A stretch of 64,000 nt of DNA from Phaeobacter gallaeciensis (GTDB taxonomy: Bacteria; Pseudomonadota; Alphaproteobacteria; Rhodobacterales; Rhodobacteraceae). The position numbers and the translations under genes were made by a program. The stretch's first letter is position 1, and each line of letters starts with the position of its first letter. The notes beneath the pieces are model-generated. The model saw only the letters and a program-made list of their open reading frames with translations. It was not told the DNA's origin and searched no databases. Shown piece after piece: positions 26,003 through 35,423 of the stretch. The DNA lies in the NCBI RefSeq assembly GCF_001678945.1, contig NZ_CP015124.1, forward strand, positions 2,518,001 to 2,582,000, written 5' to 3'.

Positions 26003-28786
26003 CTATTGCCCCAGCCGTTCCAGCAGCGCCGGAACATGGACCTGATCGGATTTGTAATTGCCCGTCAGCACATGCATCACCAGATTGACGCCAAAGCGCA
26101 GCGACAGCTCGCGCTGACGCTCACCGGCATAGCCGCGCCCGACCGGGCGCAGTGGGCGGCCATTGCTGTCCACCGCCCAGGCCGAGGCCCAATCGTTGCC
26201 GCCGATCACCACCGGCGTCACCCCGTCGTTAAGCGTGCGGAAGGGGATGCCTTCGTCTTGCTCTGCATCGGGCGGCGCGGCTTCGACCCAAAGCGGGCCG
26301 CGCGGATGGCGGCCGGGGAAGTCCTGTAGCAGGTAGAAGGTCCGGGTCAGCACGTGGTCCGGCGGCAGCGGCTCCAGCGGCGGAATATCCAGCCCCAGCG
26401 CCAGCTGTTGCAGGCGGCGCGCTTCGGGGCTGGTGGCGCCGACGGCGGCCAGATCGGCGTCGCGGGTGTCAAACAGGATCATGCCACCGCTGCGCAGGTA
26501 GGCGTTGAGCCTTGTATAGGCTGCGGCCGAGGGCATTTTCTGATCCGCCGTCACCGGCCAGTAAAGCAGCGGGAAGAACGCCAGCTCGTCCCGTTCCAGA
26601 TCGACGCTTGCGGGCGTTGATGGCTCGACCGAGGTGCGGAAGAACAGCGTGTCCGACAGGCCCTGCAGACCGGCCCGGGCGATCCGGTCTACCTCTGCAT
26701 TGCCGGTCAGCACATGCGCCAGGGTCAGCTCGGCGGCCAGCGCGACCGGATCGGCGGCGCCACTTTGCTGCGCTTGGGTCGGACGCGGTGATATCGCACC
26801 AAGCGCAAGCGCCGCCGCGAGCAAGGGCACAAGGGCGGTGCTGCGCCGCAGTTGCGCCAGCTGGCCAGAGACCAGCAGGGTCGCCAGCACATCCAGCGCC
26901 AGCAGCACAAGGGCCAGCCCCAGCAAGGCACCACCAAGCGGGCGTTCCTGCGCCGTGCTGTAGCCGGAAACCGGAACCGAGGCAGGCCAGGACGCCGCCG
27001 TCAGGCTATCGCCCGCGCGCAGCACGTTGCGTGCGAGGGTCTGATTGCCGCCATCATACAGGCCGGGCTGCAGCGCCGGGCCTGCCGGGGCGGCGACCAG
27101 ATCAGGCCCTTGCACACCGGGCAGGGTGCCTGCCTCACGGCTGCGGCCAAATCCATCCAGCACCGAAACAGGCCGCCAGACGGTGCCTTCCAGGCTGGTT
27201 GCCTCGGGCGTGCCGACGGCCGAAGAAACCGCTAGCCGTTCCAGCATCTGCACGAACAGGCCAGAGAGCGGCAGGCTACTCCATTCGGCATTGGCGGTGA
27301 CATGGAACAGCACCACCTGCCCCTGCCCCAGCGGCTTGCGGGTGACCAGCGGAGTGCCATCGCCAAGGGCGGCGATCACGCGGTCGGCAAGGGATGGGTC
27401 CGGCTGGGCCACCACCTGCGCCGAGACGGTGACTTCTTCTGGCGTGCGCAGCCCGGCAAAGGGAGAGTCATCCTCGAAAGGCGCCAACGTCTTTGGCTCA
27501 CCCCAGCTCATGGCGCCGCCGATGCTGCGTCCGCCAAGGCGCAGACGCACTGGCATCAACGGTTCTTCCTCGCTGCGTGCGGTATCGCTGGCGGCCAGCC
27601 GTGGGCCGGCGAAGCGCACCAGCAGCCCGCCTTCCTCGACCCAGTCGATCACCGCCTGTTCCTGCGCCGGGGGCAGGCGGGCGACATCGGCAAGGATGAT
27701 CACATCGGGATTGGCGGGCAGCAGATCGCTGAGCGCGCCTTCCAGCAGGTCCGCCGTGGGCGCCAGTGCCTGACGGAGGTAGTGCAGCGGCGACAGCAGC
27801 GCGAGGCCCTCGTCTTCGCTTTCCGAGGCGATCAGCGCGACCTCGCGGCGGCGCAACCCGTCATCGGCCAGGGCCACGGCCCCGGCGCTGCGCTGGCCTG
27901 CCAGTTCAAACCGGGTAATCCGGGCGCGCAACTCGGACGGCAAGGATAGGCGGACGCTTGCGTTTGTGGCGCCTGCATCGAAACGGGCGGTGGCCTGAGC
28001 GAGGCTGCGCAGGGTGCCGCCGGGATCGCGGCCCCGGGCCTGCACTAGCATATCCCGTGCCGGGCCAGGCAGGCTGCGCTCCACCGTCAGCTCCAGCGCG
28101 CCATCGGCATAGCTAGGCGGTGCCAGCGCAAAGGCGGCGCCGGGCTGCTCCAGCACCTGCAGGGCGCCGCGGTCCGACAGCGCCTCGGTCAGCTGCTCCC
28201 GCCCGGGATAGTCCAATCCATCGCTGAACCAGAGCGTGTCAAAGCCTTCTGTGGCTTCACTGATATGTGTGAGCGCGTGATCCACCTGATCGGCAGCCGG
28301 TTGCCAGGGATTGGGGGTGAGGCCGGCGACCTGCCGAGCCCAGTCGCTGGCGGCAAGGAACTGTAGCGGTTGCGGATCGCTCAGCCGCAGGACGGCGACG
28401 GTGCGGTCGCTGCGCCCGGCCTCCTCCAGCCGCGCGGTGATCTGATCGCGGGTCTCCTCCCAGCCATTAGCCCCGGCCCAGGTGGCATCCAGCACCACCA
28501 GCAGCGGTCCGCTGCCGCTGTCGCGTTCTTCCGGGTTCAGCACCGGACCGGCCAGACCGATGATCGCTGCCGCCAGCGCCAGCATCCGCAGCAGCAGCAG
28601 CCACCAAGGGGTGCGGTCGGACAGGCTTTCGTCATCGCCAAGGCCCAAGAGCAAGGTCACGGCGGGAAAGGCCTGCCGCCGCGGCGCAGGCGGCACAGCG
28701 CGCAGCAACAGCCACAGGATCGGCAGAGCCAGCAGGCCCAGCAGCAGCCAGGGATAGGCAAATCCGATACCGGCAATAAGGGTCAT
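26003..28786 (-). CDS. DUF4159 protein with N-terminal BatA-type membrane domain
   Basis: 927 aa from the ATG at 28786, which overlaps the DUF58 stop (ATGA). The N-terminus (FAYPWLLLGLLALPILWLLLR, then a second helix near 65-85) is the BatA aerotolerance-type module, followed by a vWA-like stretch (PLLVVLDATW) and an amidotransferase-like region. After two further helices near residues 640-700 comes the DUF4159 domain, with EVDRIARAGLQGLSDTLFFRTSVEP and FDTRDAD. A large periplasmic domain bound to the membrane is expected. Function unknown; family context is MoxR ATPase chaperoning. Confidence 0.85.
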   Translation of the reverse strand: MTLIAGIGFAYPWLLLGLLALPILWLLLRAVPPAPRRQAFPAVTLLLGLGDDESLSDRTPWWLLLLRMLALAAAIIGLAGPVLNPEERDSGSGPLLVVLDATWAGANGWEETRDQITARLEEAGRSDRTVAVLRLSDPQPLQFLAASDWARQVAGLTPNPWQPAADQVDHALTHISEATEGFDTLWFSDGLDYPGREQLTEALSDRGALQVLEQPGAAFALAPPSYADGALELTVERSLPGPARDMLVQARGRDPGGTLRSLAQATARFDAGATNASVRLSLPSELRARITRFELAGQRSAGAVALADDGLRRREVALIASESEDEGLALLSPLHYLRQALAPTADLLEGALSDLLPANPDVIILADVARLPPAQEQAVIDWVEEGGLLVRFAGPRLAASDTARSEEEPLMPVRLRLGGRSIGGAMSWGEPKTLAPFEDDSPFAGLRTPEEVTVSAQVVAQPDPSLADRVIAALGDGTPLVTRKPLGQGQVVLFHVTANAEWSSLPLSGLFVQMLERLAVSSAVGTPEATSLEGTVWRPVSVLDGFGRSREAGTLPGVQGPDLVAAPAGPALQPGLYDGGNQTLARNVLRAGDSLTAASWPASVPVSGYSTAQERPLGGALLGLALVLLALDVLATLLVSGQLAQLRRSTALVPLLAAALALGAISPRPTQAQQSGAADPVALAAELTLAHVLTGNAEVDRIARAGLQGLSDTLFFRTSVEPSTPASVDLERDELAFFPLLYWPVTADQKMPSAAAYTRLNAYLRSGGMILFDTRDADLAAVGATSPEARRLQQLALGLDIPPLEPLPPDHVLTRTFYLLQDFPGRHPRGPLWVEAAPPDAEQDEGIPFRTLNDGVTPVVIGGNDWASAWAVDSNGRPLRPVGRGYAGERQRELSLRFGVNLVMHVLTGNYKSDQVHVPALLERLGQ

Positions 28787-29694
28787 GCGGAGGACCTTTC
28801 CAGCGCGTGATAGAGCCACATCAGAGCAGCCTGGGCGCTGTCACCCGTGTGATGCAGACCCAGCCGCCAGCCTGCGGTGCGGCACAGCGCTTCCAGCGCG
28901 TCGCGCCGTTCGGCCATGCGGTCCAGATAGCGGTCACGTAGGGCCGAGGCCTTCAGCGTTTCATGCACCAGCCCGCCGGTCATGCTATGAAACCGGGTAC
29001 GCCCGGCAAAGGGAAAGCTTTCCTCGCTTGGGTCCAGAACCTGCAACAGCACCCCGCGCACGCCGCGGTCGGCGGCCTTGCTCAGCGCCAGTTGCAGTTC
29101 GTCAAAGGGGCCAAGGAAATCGGAGATGAACAGGGCGCGGGCATGGGGCACCATGGCGCGGTGCTCGGGGGGTGCGTAATCGGCGTCGTCCTCGCGGTTC
29201 AGCATCTCGGCCAGACGCAGGATCTGGGCCTTGCCGCTGCGCGGGGGCAATCTACCGCCAGTGAGGCCCACGCGTTCGCCGCCGCGCAGCATCAGAACCG
29301 AGACTGCCAGCGCCAGCAGGCGCGCACGGTCGATCTTTTGCGGCAATTCGGGGCTGGAGGAAAACCGCATCGAGGCGCCAAGATCGGTCCAGACATGCAC
29401 CGTCTGGGCGATCTGCCATTCCCGTTCGCGCACGAATTGCACATCGCCCCGGGCCGAACGCCGATGGTCGATCATGCGGCGGCTGTCGCCCTGTTGCAGG
29501 GGACGGTATTGCCAGAAATCATCGCCAGTTCCGGCGCGCCGCCGCCCGTGTTCCCCCAAAAGGACAGCACCTGCCAGCATCTGCGCATCGACCAGAAGCG
29601 GCGGCAGGGCGCTGGCCTCCCCTTCGGCCCGGTGGCGCAGATCTGCGGCCGGGGCGACGGGAGAAGACGCGTCAGAGGCGGCGGGTTGGGTCAC
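28783..29694 (-). CDS. DUF58 domain protein
   Basis: 303 aa. The DUF58 signature is visible in RRRAGTGDDFWQYRPLQQGDSRRMIDHRRSARGD split around residues 51-84, then a vWA-like strand VHVWTDLGASM with a degenerate metal site. No membrane helix is seen, so it is probably cytosolic. DUF58 proteins nearly always sit beside MoxR AAA+ ATPases and are presumed to link the ATPase to vWA membrane partners. Start and stop overlap both neighbours by 4 nt, giving tight coupling. Confidence 0.88.
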   Translation of the reverse strand: MTQPAASDASSPVAPAADLRHRAEGEASALPPLLVDAQMLAGAVLLGEHGRRRAGTGDDFWQYRPLQQGDSRRMIDHRRSARGDVQFVREREWQIAQTVHVWTDLGASMRFSSSPELPQKIDRARLLALAVSVLMLRGGERVGLTGGRLPPRSGKAQILRLAEMLNREDDADYAPPEHRAMVPHARALFISDFLGPFDELQLALSKAADRGVRGVLLQVLDPSEESFPFAGRTRFHSMTGGLVHETLKASALRDRYLDRMAERRDALEALCRTAGWRLGLHHTGDSAQAALMWLYHALERSSA

Positions 29695-30698
29695 GCGGCG
29701 GCTCCGGTGCGGGTCAGCTCGGCAGCGGTGCTGTCGATCAGATCGGCTAGGCTGTCACCCCGCGCGCGGGCCGAGAAGTTGAGCTGCATCCGGTGGGTCA
29801 GAACCGGCCGGGCCATATCGATTACATCCTCGGCATTGGGCGCCAGCCGAGCCTGCAGCAGGGCGCGGGCGCGCACCGCCAGCATCAGGGCCTGGGCCGC
29901 GCGCGGCCCAGGACCCCAGGCGACCGTATCGACGACGCGCTGCGAGGCGCCCGGTTCTTCGGGGCGGAAGGCGCGGACCAGGTCCAGGATCATCTCGACC
30001 ACCGAGTCGCCCACCGGCATGCGCCGCAGCAGGTTTTGGGCGGCGATCAACTCATCGGCGGTAAAGACCTGATGCGCCTCGGCCTCGCTTGCACCAGTGG
30101 TGGCCAGCAGGATGTCCCGCTCGGTCTTGCGGTCGGGGTATTGCACGTCGATCTGGAATAGAAAGCGGTCCAGCTGCGCTTCGGGCAGGGGGTAGGTGCC
30201 TTCCTGCTCGATCGGGTTCTGGGTGGCCAGCACGTGAAAGGGCGTACCAAGCAGCCGGTCTTCACCTGCGACGGTCACCGTGCGTTCCTGCATCGCCTGC
30301 AGCAGCGCCGATTGGGTCCGGGGGCTGGCGCGGTTGATCTCATCCGCCATCAGGAGCTGACAGAACACCGGCCCTGGCACGAAACGGAAGGCGCGGCTGC
30401 CATCGGCGGCGGTGTCCAGCACCTCCGAGCCAAGGATATCCGCCGGCATCAGGTCGGGGGTGAACTGAATCCGGTTGCCATCCAGCCCCATCACCGTCGA
30501 CAGGGTTTCTACCAGCCGGGTCTTGCCCAGGCCGGGCAGTCCGACCAGCAGTCCGTGACCGCCGCACAAAAGGGTGGCAAGGGTCAGGTCCACGACCCGC
30601 TCCTGGCCGATAAAACGGCGGGTGATCGACTCCCGCGCCTGTTGCAGCTTGGCTTCGAGCGCTTCGATGTCGGCCAGCAGATCATCGGGTTCGGACAT
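29691..30698 (-). CDS. MoxR-family AAA+ ATPase
   Basis: 335 aa from the ATG at 30698, preceded by AAAGGAAAG. Walker A is GLPGLGKT (residues 53-60), Walker B LLMADEINRA, sensor 1 ATQNPIEQEGTYPLPEAQLDRF. These are the core MoxR (AAA_3) motifs. MoxR proteins act as chaperone-like ATPases for maturation of large protein complexes. First gene of a four-gene overlapping operon with DUF58, DUF4159 and the amidotransferase-like membrane protein. The frame is open for 66 codons upstream, but that part runs into the divergent DUF1285 gene and is not used. Confidence 0.93.
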   Translation of the reverse strand: MSEPDDLLADIEALEAKLQQARESITRRFIGQERVVDLTLATLLCGGHGLLVGLPGLGKTRLVETLSTVMGLDGNRIQFTPDLMPADILGSEVLDTAADGSRAFRFVPGPVFCQLLMADEINRASPRTQSALLQAMQERTVTVAGEDRLLGTPFHVLATQNPIEQEGTYPLPEAQLDRFLFQIDVQYPDRKTERDILLATTGASEAEAHQVFTADELIAAQNLLRRMPVGDSVVEMILDLVRAFRPEEPGASQRVVDTVAWGPGPRAAQALMLAVRARALLQARLAPNAEDVIDMARPVLTHRMQLNFSARARGDSLADLIDSTAAELTRTGAAA

Positions 30699-30750
30699 GA
30701 CTTTCCTTTCACGGCGCATATATGGTCTTAGTGTATCTCGCCCAACGGAA

Positions 30751-31347
30751 ATGGCAAAAACAATGAGCGGACAAAACATCGTGACACCGACAGCCGACGG
30801 CATAGCAGCCGCAGCCACTGCGGCCAAGAAAGGCAAGGGATTGCCGCCGGTCCACTTGTGGAACCCGCCGTTTTGCGGCGATCTGGACATGCGCATCGCC
30901 CGGGACGGGACGTGGTTCTACCTTGGCACCCCCATCGGCAGGTTTGAGCTGGTGCGGCTTTTTTCATCAATCCTGAAACGCGAAGGCGACAAGTATTTCC
31001 TGGTGACGCCGGTCGAAAAAGTCGGAATCACCGTCGATGATGCGCCTTTCTTGGCAGTCGATTTCGAAGCCTCTGGCGCGGGAGAGGATCAGGTGCTGTC
31101 CTTCACCACCCATGTCGGCGACAGCGCCGTGGCGGGGCCGGATCATCCGATCCGGGTGGTGCGGGATCCCGAGACTGGCGAGCCGTCGCCTTACGTGATG
31201 ATCCGGGCCGGGCTTGAGGCGCTGATCGATCGCAAGAGCTTTTACCGGCTGGTCGAACTGGGTAGCCATCATGACGGGTGGTTCGGCCTGTGGTCATCTG
31301 GGGAATTCTTCCCGGTCATCCCATCGGCAGAGCTGGATCAAGGCTGA
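30751..31347 (+). CDS. DUF1285 domain protein
   Basis: 198 aa, no signal peptide. The conserved core reads LPPVHLWNPPFCGDLDMRI, RDGTWFYLGTPIGR and YFLVTPVEKVGI, matching DUF1285, a small beta-rich family of unknown function common in proteobacteria. The start is uncertain between ATG 30751 and ATG 30763; neither has a strong Shine-Dalgarno. Divergent from moxR with only 52 bp between them, so the two promoters must overlap. In related genomes DUF1285 commonly sits beside moxR. Confidence 0.85.
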   Translation: MAKTMSGQNIVTPTADGIAAAATAAKKGKGLPPVHLWNPPFCGDLDMRIARDGTWFYLGTPIGRFELVRLFSSILKREGDKYFLVTPVEKVGITVDDAPFLAVDFEASGAGEDQVLSFTTHVGDSAVAGPDHPIRVVRDPETGEPSPYVMIRAGLEALIDRKSFYRLVELGSHHDGWFGLWSSGEFFPVIPSAELDQG

Positions 31348-31543
31348 AACCGCCCCAGAACTCCCGCCTTTCCGGCGCGTCGCAGGGAGCGAATTAAGCT
31401 ATCGTTAGCAGGTTCTGGCATTTTGGGTAAAATAGAGTCGATTTTGTGGCAATATTGTGGCGGTTGCGTTTAATGCACCGTTTTCCCGCCCTTGGCGCCG
31501 AGTCTGCGAGGCCTTAAATCTGCGGCAAACGACAGGAGCTCCG

Positions 31544-32296
31544 ATGCCAAGGTTTGCCGCAAATATCTCAATGCTCTTTGCTGAGTTGCCCTATCTTGAA
31601 CGGTTCGCAGCGGCGGCTCGGGCCGGGTTCGACGCGGTTGAGATCCTGTTTCCCTATGAACTGGCGGCCAAGGAAACCCAGCGGGCGCTGGTGTCGAACG
31701 GGCTGGAACTGTTGCTGATGAACGCGCCGCCGCCGAATTACACTGGCGGTATGCCCGGCTATGCGGCGCTGCCGGGCGGCGGGGAACGGTATCAGCGCGA
31801 TATCCGCCGGGTGCTGCGCTACGCCGAGATCCTGCGCCCCGGCGCCATTCACATCATGGCCGGTTATGCGACGGGGGATCTGGCGAAACAGACCTTCATC
31901 CAGAACCTGCAGTGGGCCGCTGATCGCGCGCCGACGCAGCAGTTCACCATCGAACCGCTGAATGTCGGGGACCAGCCGAACTACTTCCTGAACGACTACA
32001 ATCTGGCGGCCGAGGTTCTGCAGGCGGTGAACCGCCCGAACGTGGGGCTGCAGTACGATGCCTATCACGCCCAGATGATCCACGGCGATGCGCTGAAGGT
32101 CTGGGAGACCTTCAAGGAGCATGTGGTGCACGTGCAGATCGGCGCCGCACCTGGGCGCTGTGAGCCGGGCACCGGTCCCGTCGACTTCGAAGAGCTTTTC
32201 GCAGCCATCGACGACAGCGGCTACAAGGGTTGGGTCAGCGCGGAATACACCCCTTCGACCCTGCGCACCGAAGACAGTCTCGGCTGGATGCTCTGA
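31544..32296 (+). CDS. Hydroxypyruvate isomerase-family TIM-barrel protein
   Basis: 250 aa from the ATG at 31544 with GGAG 6 nt upstream. The AP-endonuclease-2-like TIM barrel is recognisable: MPRFAANISMLFAELPYLERF at the N-terminus, then glutamate and histidine metal ligands in TIEPLN, QYDAYHAQ and a C-terminal VSAEYTPS. This branch includes hydroxypyruvate isomerase (Hyi) and 2-oxo-tetronate isomerase (OtnI); the two cannot be separated by eye. Absence of glyoxylate carboligase, tartronate reductase or otnC neighbours leaves the pathway open. Slightly shorter than the usual 258 aa. Confidence 0.8.
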   Translation: MPRFAANISMLFAELPYLERFAAAARAGFDAVEILFPYELAAKETQRALVSNGLELLLMNAPPPNYTGGMPGYAALPGGGERYQRDIRRVLRYAEILRPGAIHIMAGYATGDLAKQTFIQNLQWAADRAPTQQFTIEPLNVGDQPNYFLNDYNLAAEVLQAVNRPNVGLQYDAYHAQMIHGDALKVWETFKEHVVHVQIGAAPGRCEPGTGPVDFEELFAAIDDSGYKGWVSAEYTPSTLRTEDSLGWML

Positions 32297-32330
32297 GCGT
32301 TTTTTGACCAGAATTCTCCAGGTGCGTTCA

Positions 32331-32350
32331 CGCGGGATTACGATCCCGCG
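32331..32350 (+). terminator. Hairpin after the hydroxypyruvate isomerase-family gene
   Basis: CGCGGGAT / ATCCCGCG with TACG loop, 34 nt past the stop. The tetraloop and 8-bp stem fit a terminator, but a T-run is lacking. Confidence 0.5.
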
Positions 32351-32416
32351 CCCCGGTCTGGCAATTGGTTGCTCCCTGCCACATATTCCTGCCGGAATGT
32401 GAACAAGGAGTCTTCC

Positions 32417-32644
32417 ATGCTGCCCGCCCGTTTCGCGCCTGTTCTGTTTGGCTTCCTGTTGTCCGGGATCATGTCGGGCATCGTGATTATGGTGGCAACG
32501 CTCAGGACGCGCGGTTTCAGCGCGCAGGCCTTTGATACCTGGCTGACCTCCTGGCTCTATAGCTGGCCAGTGGCCTTCTGCGTGGTGCTGGTGGTGGCGC
32601 CGCTGGTGCGGCGCTTTGTGAACGGGCTTGTTAAACAGGGCTAG
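32417..32644 (+). CDS. Small two-helix membrane protein, DUF2798 family
   Basis: 75 aa, start fixed by AGGAG 6 nt before the ATG. Two hydrophobic helices (about residues 6-28 and 45-64) with the family pattern FLLSGIMSGIVIMVATLRTRGF and a WLTSWLYSWPVAF segment. DUF2798 proteins are short inner-membrane proteins of unknown function. It has its own ribosome binding site and lies about 100 bp before the AmgK-like gene. Confidence 0.8.
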   Translation: MLPARFAPVLFGFLLSGIMSGIVIMVATLRTRGFSAQAFDTWLTSWLYSWPVAFCVVLVVAPLVRRFVNGLVKQG

Positions 32645-32742
32645 GGGGTGACCACGCATATCGGGCGGCATGGCTGGACGGGGCGGCGAAAATCCTCCAG
32701 ACCTGTGGCCCACGTCCTTTGTTGCTGCAAGGTGCCCTGCCT

Positions 32743-33774
32743 ATGATGTCTTCCCCGCCCTCTGCCTCCGTTCAGCAGGATCCCACCATCGCCGACTTTC
32801 TGGCCAAGCAGGGAGAGGCGGATGCAACCCTGTTGCCCTTGCCCGGCGATGCTTCGGCGCGGCGGTATATGCGGCTGGACGGGCGCGGCAGGATGCTGAT
32901 GCAGGATCCGAGTGATCCGGCGGGGTTTGCCGGTTTCGTGTCTCTCGCTCGGCATCTGACAGAACTGGGCCTGAGCGCGCCGCAGGTCTATGGCGCCGAT
33001 CCGGACACCGGCCTGGCCCTGATCGAAGATTTCGGTACCCAGACCTATAGCGTGCAGCTGGCTGCCGGGCGAGACGAGAGCATGCTCTATGCCCTCGCGG
33101 TGGATGCTCTGTTGCACCTGCACCATCATCCGCAGGCCGCATCGGTGCAGGTGCCAGCGTATGATCTGGCGACCTTGCTGGAGGAATTGTCGATCTTCTC
33201 CCACTGGTTCGCGCCGACGCTGCGCCCGGACATCGACCCGGAGGCGTTCGACGCGGAGTTCCGCGATCTGTGGCGGGAGCCGCTGACCCTGTCGCTGTCT
33301 GGTCCGCGCACATTGGTGCTGCGCGATTTTCACGTCGACAACCTGATGGAGCTCAGCGACCGCGACGGAGTGCGCCGCTGCGGACTGCTGGATTTTCAGG
33401 ACGGCGTGACCGGTCCTGCGGAATACGATCTTGTATCGCTATTGCAGGATGCGCGCCGCGATCTGGAACCGGGGTTGGACCAGGCAATGCTGAACCGCTA
33501 CATCGCCGCCGCGCCGGAGGCCGCCGGTGGCGCTGATGCGATCACCCGGCGCTATCACCTGCTGGGAGCGCAGCGCCATACCCGCATTGCCGGTGTGTTC
33601 CTGCGCCTGCATCAGCGCGACGGCAAACCCGGCTACCTGCACTTCCTGCCCCGCGTCTTGCGCCAGATGCAGGTGGGGCTGGATGCTGCCGGGCTGACCG
33701 AAGTGATCGCATATCTGGATCAGACGCTGCCGGGTTGGCGTGGTGCAGGTCCGGCGCTGGCAAAGGCTGGATAA
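32743..33774 (+). CDS. Aminoglycoside-phosphotransferase-fold kinase, AmgK-like
   Basis: 343 aa from ATG 32743; an adjacent ATG follows and an upstream in-frame TTG is less likely. The APH kinase fold shows in the catalytic loop LRDFHVDNLM and in LLDFQDGVTGPAEYDLVSL, where Asp binds Mg-ATP. The N-terminal LPGDASARRYMRL is typical of AmgK, the anomeric N-acetylmuramate/N-acetylglucosamine kinase of the MurU recycling bypass. In many relatives amgK is paired with murU and tsaE, which are absent here, so it may be a paralogue with another substrate. Convergent with gntR, 10 bp apart. Confidence 0.75.
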   Translation: MMSSPPSASVQQDPTIADFLAKQGEADATLLPLPGDASARRYMRLDGRGRMLMQDPSDPAGFAGFVSLARHLTELGLSAPQVYGADPDTGLALIEDFGTQTYSVQLAAGRDESMLYALAVDALLHLHHHPQAASVQVPAYDLATLLEELSIFSHWFAPTLRPDIDPEAFDAEFRDLWREPLTLSLSGPRTLVLRDFHVDNLMELSDRDGVRRCGLLDFQDGVTGPAEYDLVSLLQDARRDLEPGLDQAMLNRYIAAAPEAAGGADAITRRYHLLGAQRHTRIAGVFLRLHQRDGKPGYLHFLPRVLRQMQVGLDAAGLTEVIAYLDQTLPGWRGAGPALAKAG

Positions 33775-33784
33775 GCGCCCCGGA

Positions 33785-34480
33785 TCAGGGTGCCGGATCG
33801 GCCCGCGACAGGGTTTCTGATACGCTGTGCAGGTGGGTCTTCATTGCCTCTGCCGCGCGCGTTTCGTCGCCTTCGATGATCGCACTCGCCAGCGCCTGGT
33901 GCTGCTGCGCCAGCATCTCGAACACCGCGCCAGAGTAGGTTTCGGCGCGCGGGCGGATCCAGCTGGCCTCCTGACGCACGCTGCGGATCGCCTCGTACAT
34001 GGTCAGGAACAGCGCGTTATGCGCCATTTCCGCGATCTTGTAGTGAAAGATATCATCTGCCGCATCATAGCTGCGCTGATCTTCTGCGGATTGGGTGGCG
34101 GCTGCGATCTGGGCGAATTGCGTGCGCTCCTGCGGGGTGGCGCGGGTCGCGGCCAGCGCCGCAAGGCGGGGTTCCAGTGACAGGCGCACCTCGATCACCT
34201 CGGCCGGAGTCACCCGCCGCGCCAGCGGTTTCAGGCGTGCGGCATCGGTGGCCGGGGGCGGCAGCACAAATGTGCCCTGCCCCCGGCGCCGGAAGATGGT
34301 GCCATCGGCGGCCAGCAGATCGAGCACCCGCCGCAGCCGCGCCCTGCTGATACCGTGGCGCTGGGCCAGCTCCCGTTCGGGCGGCAGGCGGCCATTCTTC
34401 AGCGGCGCGCCTTCGGCGATCTCCCGGCGCAGACGCGCAGCGATCTCGGTATCCGAAGGCGGGGCAGGGGGCGGTGTCAT
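33785..34480 (-). CDS. GntR-family (FCD) transcriptional regulator
   Basis: 231 aa. An N-terminal winged helix-turn-helix (about residues 10-70) carries the GntR signature LPPERELAQRHGISRARLRRVL. The C-terminal helical FCD domain includes EVIEVRLSLEP and the metal/ligand-binding D-x3-H pattern with FHYKIAEMAHN. FCD regulators respond to small carboxylic acids or similar effectors. It lies 29 nt downstream of tauE on the same strand, so the pair is probably one operon. A 12-3-12 palindrome 90 bp upstream of tauE is the likely operator, implying autoregulation. Confidence 0.88.
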   Translation of the reverse strand: MTPPPAPPSDTEIAARLRREIAEGAPLKNGRLPPERELAQRHGISRARLRRVLDLLAADGTIFRRRGQGTFVLPPPATDAARLKPLARRVTPAEVIEVRLSLEPRLAALAATRATPQERTQFAQIAAATQSAEDQRSYDAADDIFHYKIAEMAHNALFLTMYEAIRSVRQEASWIRPRAETYSGAVFEMLAQQHQALASAIIEGDETRAAEAMKTHLHSVSETLSRADPAP

Positions 34481-34509
34481 GGCAGGATCAGCCTCTGTTC
34501 AGCCTCGGA

Positions 34510-35334
34510 TCAACCCAGAAACAGGTCTTTGAACATCCGGGCGGAGGTAATCAGCAGGAACAGCCCAAAGGACAGGCGCAGCCCCCGGCGCGGGATGCTA
34601 TGGGCCAGTTTGACACCAACCCGGGCAAAGGTCGTGCTGAGCGGGATGATCACCGCCGCAAGCAGAAGGTTCACATAGCCGAGCGAGAAGGGCGGGAGAC
34701 CTTCGGAGCCGAAACCGGTCGCCATGTAGATCAGCGCGCCCGGCACCCCGATAATAAAGCCGATTGCGGCAGAGGTGCCCACGGCCTTGCGGATGTCATA
34801 GCCAAGGAAGTTCAGCATCGGTACGCAAACGGTGCCGCCGCCGATACCCATCATCGCCGAAATCGACCCGGCCACGACGCCAAGCCCGGCCCAGACCGGT
34901 TTGGAAAAGCTGCGCGGAGTGTCGCTGTCTTGCGCCTTGCGCAGGATCATGTCGAGCGCGACGATCACCGCCACCGTGGCAAAGACCGCGATCAGCACCT
35001 GCCCCGAAACGATACCGCCCAGCACGCCGCCGATGACCACGCCCACAAGGATCGACGGTGCCCAGAGCCGCAGCAACGCCATGTCGATGGCGCCTTTCTT
35101 GTAGTGGCCATAGCCGGAGGACAGCGAGGTGAAGACGATGGTCGACAGCGAGGTGCCCACCGCCACCTGCATGGTCAGCGCGGGTTCCATTCCGGTCAGC
35201 GACAGGGCGAAGTAAAGCGCGGGCACGATGACGATTCCGCCGCCAACGCCAAGAAGGCCGGCAAGGACACCACCGATGATGCCAGAGCCGGCTGCAACGG
35301 CGACCAGAGGGAGGAGGGTTTCGAGTTCAAACAT
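34510..35334 (-). CDS. Sulfite/anion exporter TauE/SafE family permease
   Basis: 274 aa with about eight membrane helices and the two half-repeats of the family (GVLAGLLGVGGGIVIVPAL and MMGIGGGTVCVPML). TauE/SafE proteins export sulfite, sulfoacetate or related organosulfur anions formed in sulfonate breakdown. No sulfonate-degrading enzyme is nearby, so the anion is open. The adjoining FCD regulator suggests induction by a carboxylate- or sulfonate-type metabolite. Confidence 0.87.
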   Translation of the reverse strand: MFELETLLPLVAVAAGSGIIGGVLAGLLGVGGGIVIVPALYFALSLTGMEPALTMQVAVGTSLSTIVFTSLSSGYGHYKKGAIDMALLRLWAPSILVGVVIGGVLGGIVSGQVLIAVFATVAVIVALDMILRKAQDSDTPRSFSKPVWAGLGVVAGSISAMMGIGGGTVCVPMLNFLGYDIRKAVGTSAAIGFIIGVPGALIYMATGFGSEGLPPFSLGYVNLLLAAVIIPLSTTFARVGVKLAHSIPRRGLRLSFGLFLLITSARMFKDLFLG

Positions 35335-35423
35335 GAGAGATCGTCTTTCTGGTGGTGAACGCTACAGGGCGGGTGCTGTCGGAAGTCCGGCCGCGCGCCC
35401 GTCATCATATGGCAAGATGAGGG

